A DNA stretch of 41,765 nt, from assembly GCA_964464375.1 (NCBI GenBank), contig CAYXFU010000030.1:1-41765 (forward strand). The letters run 5' to 3'. The stretch comes from CAIOZA01 sp964464375. GTDB lineage: Bacteria; Bacteroidota; Ignavibacteria; Kapaibacteriales; UBA2268. Under the pieces are notes generated by a model. The model was not told the origin of the DNA. It made no database searches and worked only from the letters and a program-made list of their open reading frames with translations. Positions 28,401-35,868 of this stretch are shown one piece after another. Both the position numbers and the translations under genes were made by a program. Within the stretch, counting starts at the first letter, position 1, and each line of letters starts with the position of its first letter.

Positions 28401-28656
28401 TTTTTCCACCATTCTCAAGTCTGTTATCAATACCTAATGCTGTCAAGAAAGTGGTTGTTGGAATATAGAGATCATTTTTATAGATAACAACATTAATATT
28501 TGTTCTGACAACATTCGAGTATTTTAATAAGAATATACCTTCTTCAGCTTCCTTTGGAAAATAAGAAATGAGTATCTGTGCCTTATTCTCAATAACGAAA
28601 GAAAGCATAACAAGAAATAGTATTATTAAACATTTTGAAATTTTCTTAGTCATCAA
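25483..28656 (-). CDS. Usher-like outer-membrane barrel fused to an OmpA peptidoglycan-binding domain
   Basis: A 1057-residue exported protein (signal about 1-26). Predicted order: N-terminal periplasmic domain (about 27-165; DLYIPTTTFLTALGI recalls usher N-domains); long beta-barrel (about 175-670) of alternating strands; a plug-like Ig insertion at about 312-370 (WQVELWINNQLYGQ, GYYRFDLPINFGITNIELRY), where PapC-type ushers carry their plug; two Ig/carboxypeptidase-regulatory-like domains (about 680-890, with FFLDENEDGEYTDGE and GNFYFMGVPPGDY); a polar linker; and an OmpA domain (about 953-1057, LQIDGHSDNFGSPEEN). In the last, the Asp and the Arg 15 residues later, which bind diaminopimelate in OmpA, are both present. 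The preceding gene encodes a PapD-like protein. Usher identity is an inference from architecture and weak similarity; the OmpA domain is clear. Confidence 0.62.
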   Translation of the reverse strand: MMTKKISKCLIILFLVMLSFVIENKAQILISYFPKEAEEGIFLLKYSNVVRTNINVVIYKNDLYIPTTTFLTALGIDNRLENGGKSISGFFIKEDSVYHISIAEGKAIFNGIVTPISSDKYFLTDLEIFIRPEILSQIFGISIKPVFADLEVRVESKVDLPLLEQAKRNKNYKNMAFSTNNAFNFGPLLFDRNRSLLNGGMLDYNINATQSLNPRNRHYSYNLNSGIEILGGDLISSVRGSYDERSKLYLNSYNYKWRYFISENPYLSQFSAGQVSTGGSLGSSLPATSLTGVQISNDPAMRNQYFSTIVIEDKINPEWQVELWINNQLYGQKQSDMTGYYRFDLPINFGITNIELRYYGPKGEVISKKDFLNIPSGFLRPGEVRYAITGGKKFNSDEYLTTARLSAGITGFLSNSVLVTKMIGSDSISFVNNLALRIYQGITTTFDISPNSSYRATLSMNTESFGGLNFSFTQFDGVLAKSLKNQAMLSFGLPRLSFLPFGTSFQLSRNQRTTINEYNLIANLNTSFMSFYFNALLRATYFENDGHFNSNFQTVKLDLSHSVYSLAGIWEFLNRSRVGLSSIYDLSNHRFQNLEFFADKSVGSSANVRLGLNYNFVFDRPNVFVGVNLNLPTLRSSSTAFFDGERGSISQNIQSTLAFDSYQNELFLKTGSMLSSTGMGALSVRFFLDENEDGEYTDGETLIPDVTFNVRNTSISRSSENTLSRVHNLVPYGQYNLVVNMESFKNPLWTPTSTEFSFIADPNSYKPIDVPCYSAGIIEGGVMRDNGKEKRGQAGIKLHVMKMDSSWKQEVPVFADGNFYFMGVPPGDYVITIDSIQMVVLNVHSDPKSIPFTIKKTSTGDLISNLNFILLNNVPGLAPDKQNDSKKVISASTSKPDQTSLDKAENYLAKLISKDSNSIAENDISKNEVVKSEATDVISKDDGTVKMQNSFNYKTSKMTYLTLPMQKELDKVAAYLQKNSIAKLQIDGHSDNFGSPEENMAVSNTRTSEVVNYLSRKGIKKDRLLSAGHGALLPISDNMSSTGRAKNRRVDLKVIEK

Positions 28657-28729
28657 GTATATTCTTTTTTTGGTTTTTCTGAAAACAGTTAGGTTTTACT
28701 CAGCTACTACAGAATTAAAATATAATATT

Positions 28730-29557
28730 TTATGGCAATTTAAATTCAAATCGCCTGGTCAAAGGAGCAACTTTAATTGTCTTTTCCTCAGGTATATCTG
28801 ACCTGAGCGTGTTGACTGTTATCTCAGCTGTATAAGTCCCGGGTTTGAATTTTGTTTTCTTACTACTTATGAAAAAACTTTTCTGGGTATTAGTATAGAT
28901 TCCGAAATGTTCACTAACAGTATCAACAGCCATACCCTGAGTATCAAAAATAGATATTTGTGCCTTTCCCCAATAAGGAGAATTTCCTTCTTTTTCAATG
29001 CCAAAAGTTAGTTGAAGGTTACTTGTATCCATTGAAGTATATAAATTTTTCAAATCAATTGCTGTTGTCAGATTACCTTTTTGATAAATAACCATTGATA
29101 TTATTCCTGTTCTAAGAGTAACACCCATTGTAACATTCTTTTTATCACTTGTATCAACTTGTTTGCTAATTGGCTGTGAAATAAATTTGATAGTGGAAGT
29201 ATAAGTTCCATCTGCAATTCCGGGAGGATGCATGACTAGGAATCTAACCATTTGATCCTTCTTCGGCTGAATTACTAACCTCTTTGGAAATACTTTTAAA
29301 TATTTCAGCATTGAATGTTTAGCTTCCATAAGGCTATCAGTTATATTTCTGATTACGAATACTGAATCGTGGTTTTTATAGCTGAATGATGATAATATGT
29401 CAACTTCCATAGCTACATCAGCTGAATTCACGACTCTGATATATCCGGATCGGCTTACTGGATCAATAAACGCTAAATTTGGATAAACGGAAATTTGCGA
29501 TTCGGAAATATTGGAAAACAACGGAATTAATATCAATATGAGGAATATTTTTTTCAT
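28730..29557 (-). CDS. PapD-like periplasmic chaperone
   Basis: A 275-residue exported protein, signal about 1-20 (FLILILIPLFSNISESQ). Two Ig-like domains are suggested. The first has YIRVVNSADVAMEVDI and then FPKRLVIQPKKDQMVRFLV followed by IADGTYTSTIKFISQP. This resembles the 'P-x-R-x-x-x-x-P-x-x-x-Q-x-x-R' strand and 'dGtY' block of fimbrial chaperones, particularly the archaic (Csu-like) branch. The second domain includes GNSPYWGKAQISIFD and FKPGTYTAEITV. Located 73 bp upstream of the usher-like gene and 63 bp after the TPR gene. It should cap and deliver fibre subunits to the usher. Other PapD-fold proteins are the main alternative. Confidence 0.62.
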   Translation of the reverse strand: MKKIFLILILIPLFSNISESQISVYPNLAFIDPVSRSGYIRVVNSADVAMEVDILSSFSYKNHDSVFVIRNITDSLMEAKHSMLKYLKVFPKRLVIQPKKDQMVRFLVMHPPGIADGTYTSTIKFISQPISKQVDTSDKKNVTMGVTLRTGIISMVIYQKGNLTTAIDLKNLYTSMDTSNLQLTFGIEKEGNSPYWGKAQISIFDTQGMAVDTVSEHFGIYTNTQKSFFISSKKTKFKPGTYTAEITVNTLRSDIPEEKTIKVAPLTRRFEFKLP

Positions 29558-29620
29558 ACTTTTTACTCTGCTTTTTATTAAAAATTCTAATAATTATTTA
29601 ATTGATGTAAAGAATGATCA

Positions 29621-30898
29621 CTATTTGCAATTTGTTTGTATCATATTAAATGCATCAACAAAACCAAGATCTCTTGCTATCTTCCATTCCATACATGCAC
29701 CATCCATATTTCCAGTATTGTAATATGAATGTCCGGCTTTATAATGGGCATTTGTATGCTTAGCATCGATTTTTATTACTTTTAGAAAGTCTTCAAGTGC
29801 AACATTATATTCCTTCAAGTCAAATCTAGTTTCACCTCTTTCCATTAATGCACCGGTATGAGTCGAATCAATCCTTAATGTCTCATTGAAGTCCCCAATA
29901 GCACTTGCATACTGACGATGAGTTCTCTTAACTAAACCTCTATTGTAATATGCATCAGAAAAGTCATTTTTAAGATTGATAGCCTTAGTGAAACTTTCGA
30001 GAGATTGTGTTAAATAATCTAAACTGTTAAAAATAATCCCTCTTACAAAAAATGCCTCCGGAAAATTTGGCTTTTTATAAATTACAATATTGACATCATC
30101 CAAAGCTCCTCGATAATCCTGAATTTCCTGTCTAATCAAAGCTCTTGTGAAATAGGCATCAACATAGTCATTTTTAATTTTAATTGTCTCGTCGAGATCT
30201 GCTATTGCATCAGGATAGTTTTTCATTTGTCTTTTGGTTACCGCCCTGTTATAAAAAGCATCAGCAAAATCCGGTTTAATTGTTATTGCTTTATCAAAAT
30301 CAGCTATTGAACCATTGTTGTCTTTCAATTTCTGCCTGACAATTCCTCTATTGAACAGTGCATCAAGATAATTTTCTTTATGATTGATAGCTGAATCCAA
30401 ATCAGCTAATGCCCCTTTAAAATCTTTCAGATAGTTCTTTGAGATTCCACGAATAAAGTAAGCCACGGGTAGTCCAGGCTTAAAATTAATTGCTTTATTG
30501 CAATCTTCAATTGCTTCTCGGTATTTATATACATAATATTTAACTAAAGCTCTCTGAAGGTAAGCATCTGTATAATCCGGTTTAATTTTTATTAAAGAAG
30601 TATAATCTTCAATGGCTTCATCATAAGCTCCTAAATAATATTTAGACAATCCTCTCATTGCCAGAGCATCTATATATTCCGGATTGATTTTTAAAGCTTC
30701 ATCAAATTCATCAATTGCTTCATAATAATTTCCGGATTCGCCCTTTGACATTCCCTTTTTAAAGTGTTCCTGTGCAGGGTTGACTATTTCTGTTTTTGGC
30801 TGACCATGTATCTTATTATCTGGAATCTCTGATTTGATGTTTGATTTAATCGAGGCGATCAGCATTATTAGAAGTAAAATTTTAATTTTCAATTTCAT
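29621..30898 (-). CDS. Exported tetratricopeptide repeat protein
   Basis: A 425-residue protein with a short signal-like N terminus (KIKILLLIMLIASIKSNIKS). From about residue 42 to 415 it is almost wholly TPR units of 34 residues, about eleven copies, with repeated A-x-x-x-R-G/A and D-A-x-x-x-R patterns (YIDALAMRGLSKYYLGAYDEAIEDY is typical, quoted in part). TPRs mediate protein-protein contacts. Being exported and sited between the candidate subunits and the chaperone gene, it may be an accessory scaffold of the fibre system. No enzymatic domain. Confidence 0.85.
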   Translation of the reverse strand: MKLKIKILLLIMLIASIKSNIKSEIPDNKIHGQPKTEIVNPAQEHFKKGMSKGESGNYYEAIDEFDEALKINPEYIDALAMRGLSKYYLGAYDEAIEDYTSLIKIKPDYTDAYLQRALVKYYVYKYREAIEDCNKAINFKPGLPVAYFIRGISKNYLKDFKGALADLDSAINHKENYLDALFNRGIVRQKLKDNNGSIADFDKAITIKPDFADAFYNRAVTKRQMKNYPDAIADLDETIKIKNDYVDAYFTRALIRQEIQDYRGALDDVNIVIYKKPNFPEAFFVRGIIFNSLDYLTQSLESFTKAINLKNDFSDAYYNRGLVKRTHRQYASAIGDFNETLRIDSTHTGALMERGETRFDLKEYNVALEDFLKVIKIDAKHTNAHYKAGHSYYNTGNMDGACMEWKIARDLGFVDAFNMIQTNCK

Positions 30899-30967
30899 TT
30901 CCCACTCTTTAAAATTAACTTATTGATTTATTTCGGTTGGCATAAATGTATAAAATATCTAATCTCA

Positions 30968-31561
<594 letters not shown>

Positions 31562-31633
31562 AATTACTTTTTTGTCCTGATTTTAAAAATTCCTGAGATA
31601 CTAAAAAAAATTTAAAAAAAACTTTTTTTTATC

Positions 31634-31679
31634 TACCTGCGACTCTCCAAAGTCATCCCTGCTCTGGAGTGTCGAGGTA
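31634..31679 (-). terminator. Intercistronic stem-loop with T/A tracts
   Basis: Between candidate subunits B and C. Arms are TACCT, CGAC and CTCCA (31634-31649) pairing with TGGAG, GTCG and AGGTA (31665-31679), interrupted by one bulge and one T-T mismatch, 15-nt loop. On the minus strand it is followed by A8 then T8 and another T8 (31600-31630). It could be a partial terminator or an mRNA-stabilising hairpin that makes the upstream subunits more abundant than downstream genes, as known in fimbrial operons. Confidence 0.6.
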
Positions 31680-31688
31680 AATTCCTGC

Positions 31689-32261
31689 CTATGGTTTTGG
31701 GCAAGTTGGGCAAGGTTCTTCTTGTATTTCTATAAGACCGCACACATAGTCAACAGTTGCGTCAATACACCAGCAATAATTACCTGATGCATAGCAATTT
31801 GCCGCCTGTGATGTCAAATAATATCTAAATTTTCCAAAGCCTTGACCATTGTTATTGAAGAATGTTCTTGGATTGTCAAATTGAATGTCTTCCCATGTAT
31901 CAGGAGCTGCTGCAAGCTGCATCCAGCATCCTCTGATTGAAGCATTATTATCTCCAACACAATGAACAACACGTCCACCAAAAAAGTTGTAACGGCAATC
32001 TAGTGAGCCTGTTACATCCCACTGAATATATGGTCCTTCTCCACATTCCCAGCTTCTGCCACATCCCGGGCAAAGGTTTTCCAATACTGGGTTTGTTGCT
32101 ACAATCGTAATTGCAGGTTGAACATTGAAATTGAAAGTTGCCGATGAATTGGCAGTACAATTACTTGATCCAACATCTACCGCATTTGCATTATCATAAC
32201 AAAAGAGAAGTAAAAAAACTGACATTACGATGAATGTCGTTGATTTAATTTTATTTCTCAT
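31689..32261 (-). CDS. Cys-rich secreted protein, candidate fibre subunit B
   Basis: A 190-residue exported protein (signal about 1-27, ending NANA). The mature N terminus DVGSSNCTANSSATFNFNVQ is an alternating strand very similar to that of candidate subunit A. The shared signature follows: C64-P-G-C67, C73, W81-x-V83-T84, C89. It has about 14 cysteines in the mature part, and a near-terminal strand IDATVDYVCGL, then an extra tail EEPCPTCPKP with a CPTC pair. A start preceded by AGAGAGGAAAAAA is well supported. No named pilin family recognised; short size, one-domain beta pattern and operon position suggest a subunit. Confidence 0.7.
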   Translation of the reverse strand: MRNKIKSTTFIVMSVFLLLFCYDNANAVDVGSSNCTANSSATFNFNVQPAITIVATNPVLENLCPGCGRSWECGEGPYIQWDVTGSLDCRYNFFGGRVVHCVGDNNASIRGCWMQLAAAPDTWEDIQFDNPRTFFNNNGQGFGKFRYYLTSQAANCYASGNYCWCIDATVDYVCGLIEIQEEPCPTCPKP

Positions 32262-32442
32262 TTTTTTCCTCTCTAAAAAACGTTTTTTATATTCTACTCA
32301 GTTTAATATTAAGTGATGTATTCCCAATTTTCAACATGACTTATGATCAAATTGTCAAGGAATACACCACTTTTTTAATTATTTCAAATAACTATTTTGA
32401 TTTAACTCTTAAATAATCATACTTTGCAATAATTTATATTAA

Positions 32443-32979
32443 TTATAATGAGCAAATATAATTAACTGTAAGAGTTACTGCAAAACCATAGTCATCAGCT
32501 GGTGTAAAGCAATCAACTGCAATATTCTGTACGCAATACTGGAACTGTGTTGGGCCTGGTTGACCAAAATGATCTGTATTGTCAATCCAATAAACGTTGC
32601 CTAATCCATCATGATCTCCCTGTGTCATGGTTTCGAAATAGCCTTCGCCATCCTGATATCCCCAGCCGCCTGTTACTGTAATGCCTGTAGGTAGTTCACC
32701 AGCTGTTGATGATGTAAATGCTTCAAATTGGCAATCTGCTCCACCTGTTACTGTCCAACCTGCGCAAGCATTATCAAAATCTTTGTTGCAACCTGGGCAA
32801 ATTCCGCCCAAATTAAATTCTACATCACCAAGTGGAACTAAAGCAATTGCTGCTTCTACTGAAAAAGAGAATGTACCTGTTGCTGTAGCTGTACAATTGC
32901 TGCTACCACTTTGTCCTTGTGCCTGTGCTGCGAATGCTGTGAAAAGCATTACGACTGCGATTGCTAATAAATTTTTCAT
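32443..32979 (-). CDS. Cys-rich secreted protein, candidate major fibre subunit A
   Basis: A 178-residue exported protein, signal 1-20 (cleavage after AAQA). The mature sequence begins QGQSGSSNCTATATGTFSFS, with alternating hydrophobic residues as in a donor strand. It has the shared C61-P-G-C64, C72, W75-x-V77-T78, C83 signature and a Gly-rich centre (GGWGYQDGEGYFE). It ends in an alternating strand AVTLTVNYICSL at the C terminus. First gene of the cluster, with AGGAG 8-9 nt before the ATG. Its composition (Gly/Thr/Ala, few charges) and first position resemble a major structural subunit. Spore-coat-U-type subunits of archaic chaperone-usher systems are the closest concept, but this is not established. 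Confidence 0.7.
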   Translation of the reverse strand: MKNLLAIAVVMLFTAFAAQAQGQSGSSNCTATATGTFSFSVEAAIALVPLGDVEFNLGGICPGCNKDFDNACAGWTVTGGADCQFEAFTSSTAGELPTGITVTGGWGYQDGEGYFETMTQGDHDGLGNVYWIDNTDHFGQPGPTQFQYCVQNIAVDCFTPADDYGFAVTLTVNYICSL

Positions 32980-33654
32980 AGAAAAACTCCTGATATATAT
33001 TTGTTAAAAATATTTTGTTAAAAAAGAGTGCATTTGAATATTGAAACTTTGGAAAACCACACACTTATTTTTAGATAATCCTCAATTTCATATTCTATAT
33101 TCTTACAAACAATACCAACTAAATTTGTACTATATAATATAATGTTTCAAATATCGTCGATAAAATTTGTCTAGCGACACTGCTTAAGCCCCGAACGGAT
33201 CCTAACATCCCAAAAGGGCTTTTGTAGCTTTTGCCACATCCAAAGTGGCTTAGTCTCTGCGAATCTGCCGTTAACAATTCTATTTAATATTCTAATGCGT
33301 GCACTCATTTGATTATGTAATAAATTTGCTTTTTGCTATCCGCTGTCTTATATGTCAATTTTACTATAAGTTCTTTTCTTTCGATTATCATGAAGATTTA
33401 ATTATTGAACTTAATTTCTTCAAATAATCATTTGAATTTTGTTTTTGATTTCTAAAACTTTTCTCAAAGAACGTCATCAATTTCTTGATACAAACTTACG
33501 ACAATCAGATAGTGTTAAACAATACCATCAAAACGGTATTTTTGCAAAATACCATCAACTACGTAGTTAGTACGTATAGCATTGTATGAGTTTGAAAGAC
33601 AACAACAACTTAAATTTTTAACTGATTTTTTCATTTTTGTTAGTATTGGTCTAG
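32980..33654. other. Intergenic region upstream of the fibre cluster (675 bp)
   Basis: No gene. It should contain the promoter of the fibre cluster. It includes a half-site AATACC at 33111, a comparatively GC-rich structured patch at 33180-33250 (arms AAGCCC 33187-33191 region with GGGCTT 33216-33221, and GCCAC 33233-33237 with GTGGC 33245-33249), and the operator-like repeats at 33521-33576. The rest is AT-rich and unstructured to the eye. Confidence 0.5.
33521..33540. promoter_or_regulatory. Inverted repeat AATACC-N8-GGTATT, copy 1
   Basis: AATACC at 33521-33526 and GGTATT at 33535-33540, separated by 8 nt. From TAC to GTA the site is 16 bp, the same geometry as the 7-2-7 heptamer pairs bound by NarL-type regulators. 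A further half-site AATACCATCAA (33548-33558) runs into the palindrome ACTACGTAGT (33558-33567) and TACGTA (33571-33576). It lies downstream of the receiver-only gene and about 540 bp upstream of the fibre cluster. Confidence 0.5.
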
Positions 33655-34131
33655 TTATTGAATATTGAAAAATGACTCTAGTACTTTTGCTTTAACTTTA
33701 CTTTCGAGCTGAGTTTCGAACGAAGTAGAGCCTGAGTATGCAATCTTAACAGCTTCGTAAATTTGATGATGATCTGCATCTCTGGATATATAACCTGAAG
33801 CACCAAGTTTAATCAGCTTGGACAAGGAATTTGAATTAGAATCAAAATCGCTATATATTATGATTTTTAACTGAGGATAGGTTTCTCTGAAGAACCTCAT
33901 TGATTCTTCTGCATCAAACCCGGGTATCTCAATGTCAAGTAATAAAACGTCAGCATTCCAGTTAGTAAGATATTCTTTGATTTCATCATTGCTGACGGCA
34001 TTACCAAGATAATGTACATCATCATTTCTAGTTAGTAGTATTTTTAAATATTTTGCACTCAACACATAGTTTTCTGCAGTTAGAACCTTGATGGCGACTA
34101 TATTATCACTATTAGTTGACAGGTTGAACAT
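33655..34131 (-). CDS. Receiver-domain response regulator without output domain
   Basis: A 158-residue cytoplasmic protein that is essentially one CheY-like receiver. The phosphoacceptor is D66 (VLLLDIEIPG). The usual acidic pair is replaced by E20-N21 (VLTAENYVL), the conserved Thr/Ser is S94 (IIIYSDFD), and the switch Lys is R117 (GASGYISRDAD). It aligns over its whole length with the N-terminal half of the NarL-type regulator at 35034 but stops where the HTH would begin. It may be an altered or phosphate-independent receiver, a phosphate sink, or a truncated relic. Operator-like inverted repeats lie on both sides. Confidence 0.8.
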   Translation of the reverse strand: MFNLSTNSDNIVAIKVLTAENYVLSAKYLKILLTRNDDVHYLGNAVSNDEIKEYLTNWNADVLLLDIEIPGFDAEESMRFFRETYPQLKIIIYSDFDSNSNSLSKLIKLGASGYISRDADHHQIYEAVKIAYSGSTSFETQLESKVKAKVLESFFNIQ

Positions 34132-35033
34132 TTATTTAAACTACTATTATACTTTTTAAAAAATACTTGATTACTTTTAATGCAACTTAAACTAAATGAT
34201 TGAAGTTTGAAATACCATCAAATACGTGAAATTGAAAATACCATGATGGAGGTATTCACTAAGTAGTTCATGGTATAAAATTGACAAAAGTGTCGGTAAG
34301 AAAAAATTCTATGGAATAGTTCTTTGAATAAATTCTACTCTAAGAATAGCAACTGAAGCCATTTTGCAGTCAATTATTGGTTTTATTTTATCAAATATTG
34401 AGCATTTTCATGTTATCCAATTTCTCTATACTGCGCACCAGAAGCTTCTAGACGATGTTTAGAGAATGGTTACTTTAATGTTTGATGATGAATAAAACTC
34501 TGTTAATGAACATTTAGAAAAGGAAGGTCAACTAAGTCTTCTAACTATGAATTTTAAGTAATAGCATCGCTATTTTTAGTTTATAATTCCATATAGTTTT
34601 TTTATTTCCACTCAGTGTTGAGAGTCCTCTGACGCGGTAATTATGTTATTTTAGAACTAAAATAATATGCTTGATTTCTTTTTGGAAAGTAGGTATTTTT
34701 ACTGATATTTAAAGAATTATTTTTTATTAATTTTGCTATTGATAGAGATTATTAATTTGAAATTCAGTACTAAGAATAATATTCTATATTTATTTTTGAT
34801 TGTTCTATTTTAATTTCAGGTCAATAGTTTCTATGTTAGATTCAAAAAATTAAGGTCGAAACGTATTGATGGTTCAATCATTGATAACTTTAGGACATGT
34901 AAAATATAATATTAGACACAACGTACTATATATTAATTTTCAAACATCATTTTGAATACTATATAAAACAGACTGGGTATAAGTTGAATTTTTATGCATC
35001 ATTAGAACTTATTTTGAACAACAGGATTATCAA
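34132..35033. other. Intergenic region between divergent regulators (about 900 bp)
   Basis: AT-rich; no plausible gene seen on either strand. It holds operator-like sites near the receiver gene start: half-site plus ACGT at 34211-34227, full inverted repeat at 34237-34256, near-palindrome ACTAAGTAGT at 34258-34267 and half-site GGTAT at 34272-34276. The remainder up to the ATG at 35034 shows no recognisable structure. Confidence 0.5.
34237..34256. promoter_or_regulatory. Inverted repeat AATACC-N8-GGTATT, copy 2
   Basis: AATACC at 34237-34242 and GGTATT at 34251-34256 with the same 8-nt spacing as copy 1. Located 106 bp upstream of the receiver-only gene start (34131), with a direct half-site AATACCATCAAATACGT at 34211-34227 beside it. 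Placement suggests a dimeric operator in the promoter region of that gene. Confidence 0.5.
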
Positions 35034-35783
35034 ATGGAAAAAATAATTAATATTTTAATAGCTGACGATCATCTGCTCTTTGCGAAATTGCTGAAACATG
35101 AGCTTAATTCTGAGCCAGGATTTAATGTAGTCGATATTATTGATAATGGTCCTGAAATTAAAGAAGCAGTTGAAACTGAAAATATTGATGTTCTTTTACT
35201 AGATATTCACTTAAATCAATCTAATGGAATTACTATTCTTGAGGAAATACGTGGAATTTATCCGAAATTGAAAATTATTATGCAAACGTTTGAAACAGGT
35301 GGTTCCATTATCAAGAAAGTAATTGAATTAGGTGCTAATGGTTTTATTACAAAATTCTCAGACAGCGATGACATTAAAAAGTCCATCCATGCTGTTCTAA
35401 GAGGTGAAACTTACCTATGCAAGCTTAGCTATGACAATCTGATGTCCACCATGAATCAAGGTCTCATAAACAGTAGCAGAAATTTTACTCACAATGCAGC
35501 TACAAAGAAAATGGGTTCTCAATTACTTAGTTACGATAAAATATCGGATATGGGATTTGATGAAAACATGGATCAATCATCGGAAATTCTTTCAGATAGA
35601 GAAAAGGAAATTCTCCAGTTGATTATTAAGGATAAATCTTCAAAAGCTATAGCCGATGATCTTTCTATTAGCTATCGTACTGTTGAAACTCATCGGAGAA
35701 ATATTTTCAAAAAACTTGGCGTTAGGAACTCGTTAACACTAATGAAAAAAATTATTGAATTAGATTTTAAATTTGAATCGTAA
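35034..35783 (+). CDS. NarL/LuxR-type DNA-binding response regulator
   Basis: A 249-residue cytoplasmic transcription factor. Receiver about 4-122 with the acidic pair D11-D12 (LIADDHLLFAK), phosphoacceptor D57 (VLLLDIHLN) and conserved Lys in GANGFITKFSD. A variable linker of about 55 residues follows, then a GerE/LuxR-type HTH at about 185-243 (LSDREKEILQLIIKDKSSK, then IADDLSISYRTVETHRRNI and FKKLGVRNSLTLMKKI). It is followed 85 bp later by a histidine kinase on the same strand, its likely partner. NarL-like inverted repeats lie upstream, so autoregulation or control of the opposite-strand genes is plausible. Confidence 0.93.
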   Translation: MEKIINILIADDHLLFAKLLKHELNSEPGFNVVDIIDNGPEIKEAVETENIDVLLLDIHLNQSNGITILEEIRGIYPKLKIIMQTFETGGSIIKKVIELGANGFITKFSDSDDIKKSIHAVLRGETYLCKLSYDNLMSTMNQGLINSSRNFTHNAATKKMGSQLLSYDKISDMGFDENMDQSSEILSDREKEILQLIIKDKSSKAIADDLSISYRTVETHRRNIFKKLGVRNSLTLMKKIIELDFKFES

Positions 35784-35868
35784 TTTTTTTTGATGATTTA
35801 GAAATTTAGGTAATACTAAATTTTTATTTTGTTTCGTTTACTTTTATTAATTTCATGGAGAAGATTGC

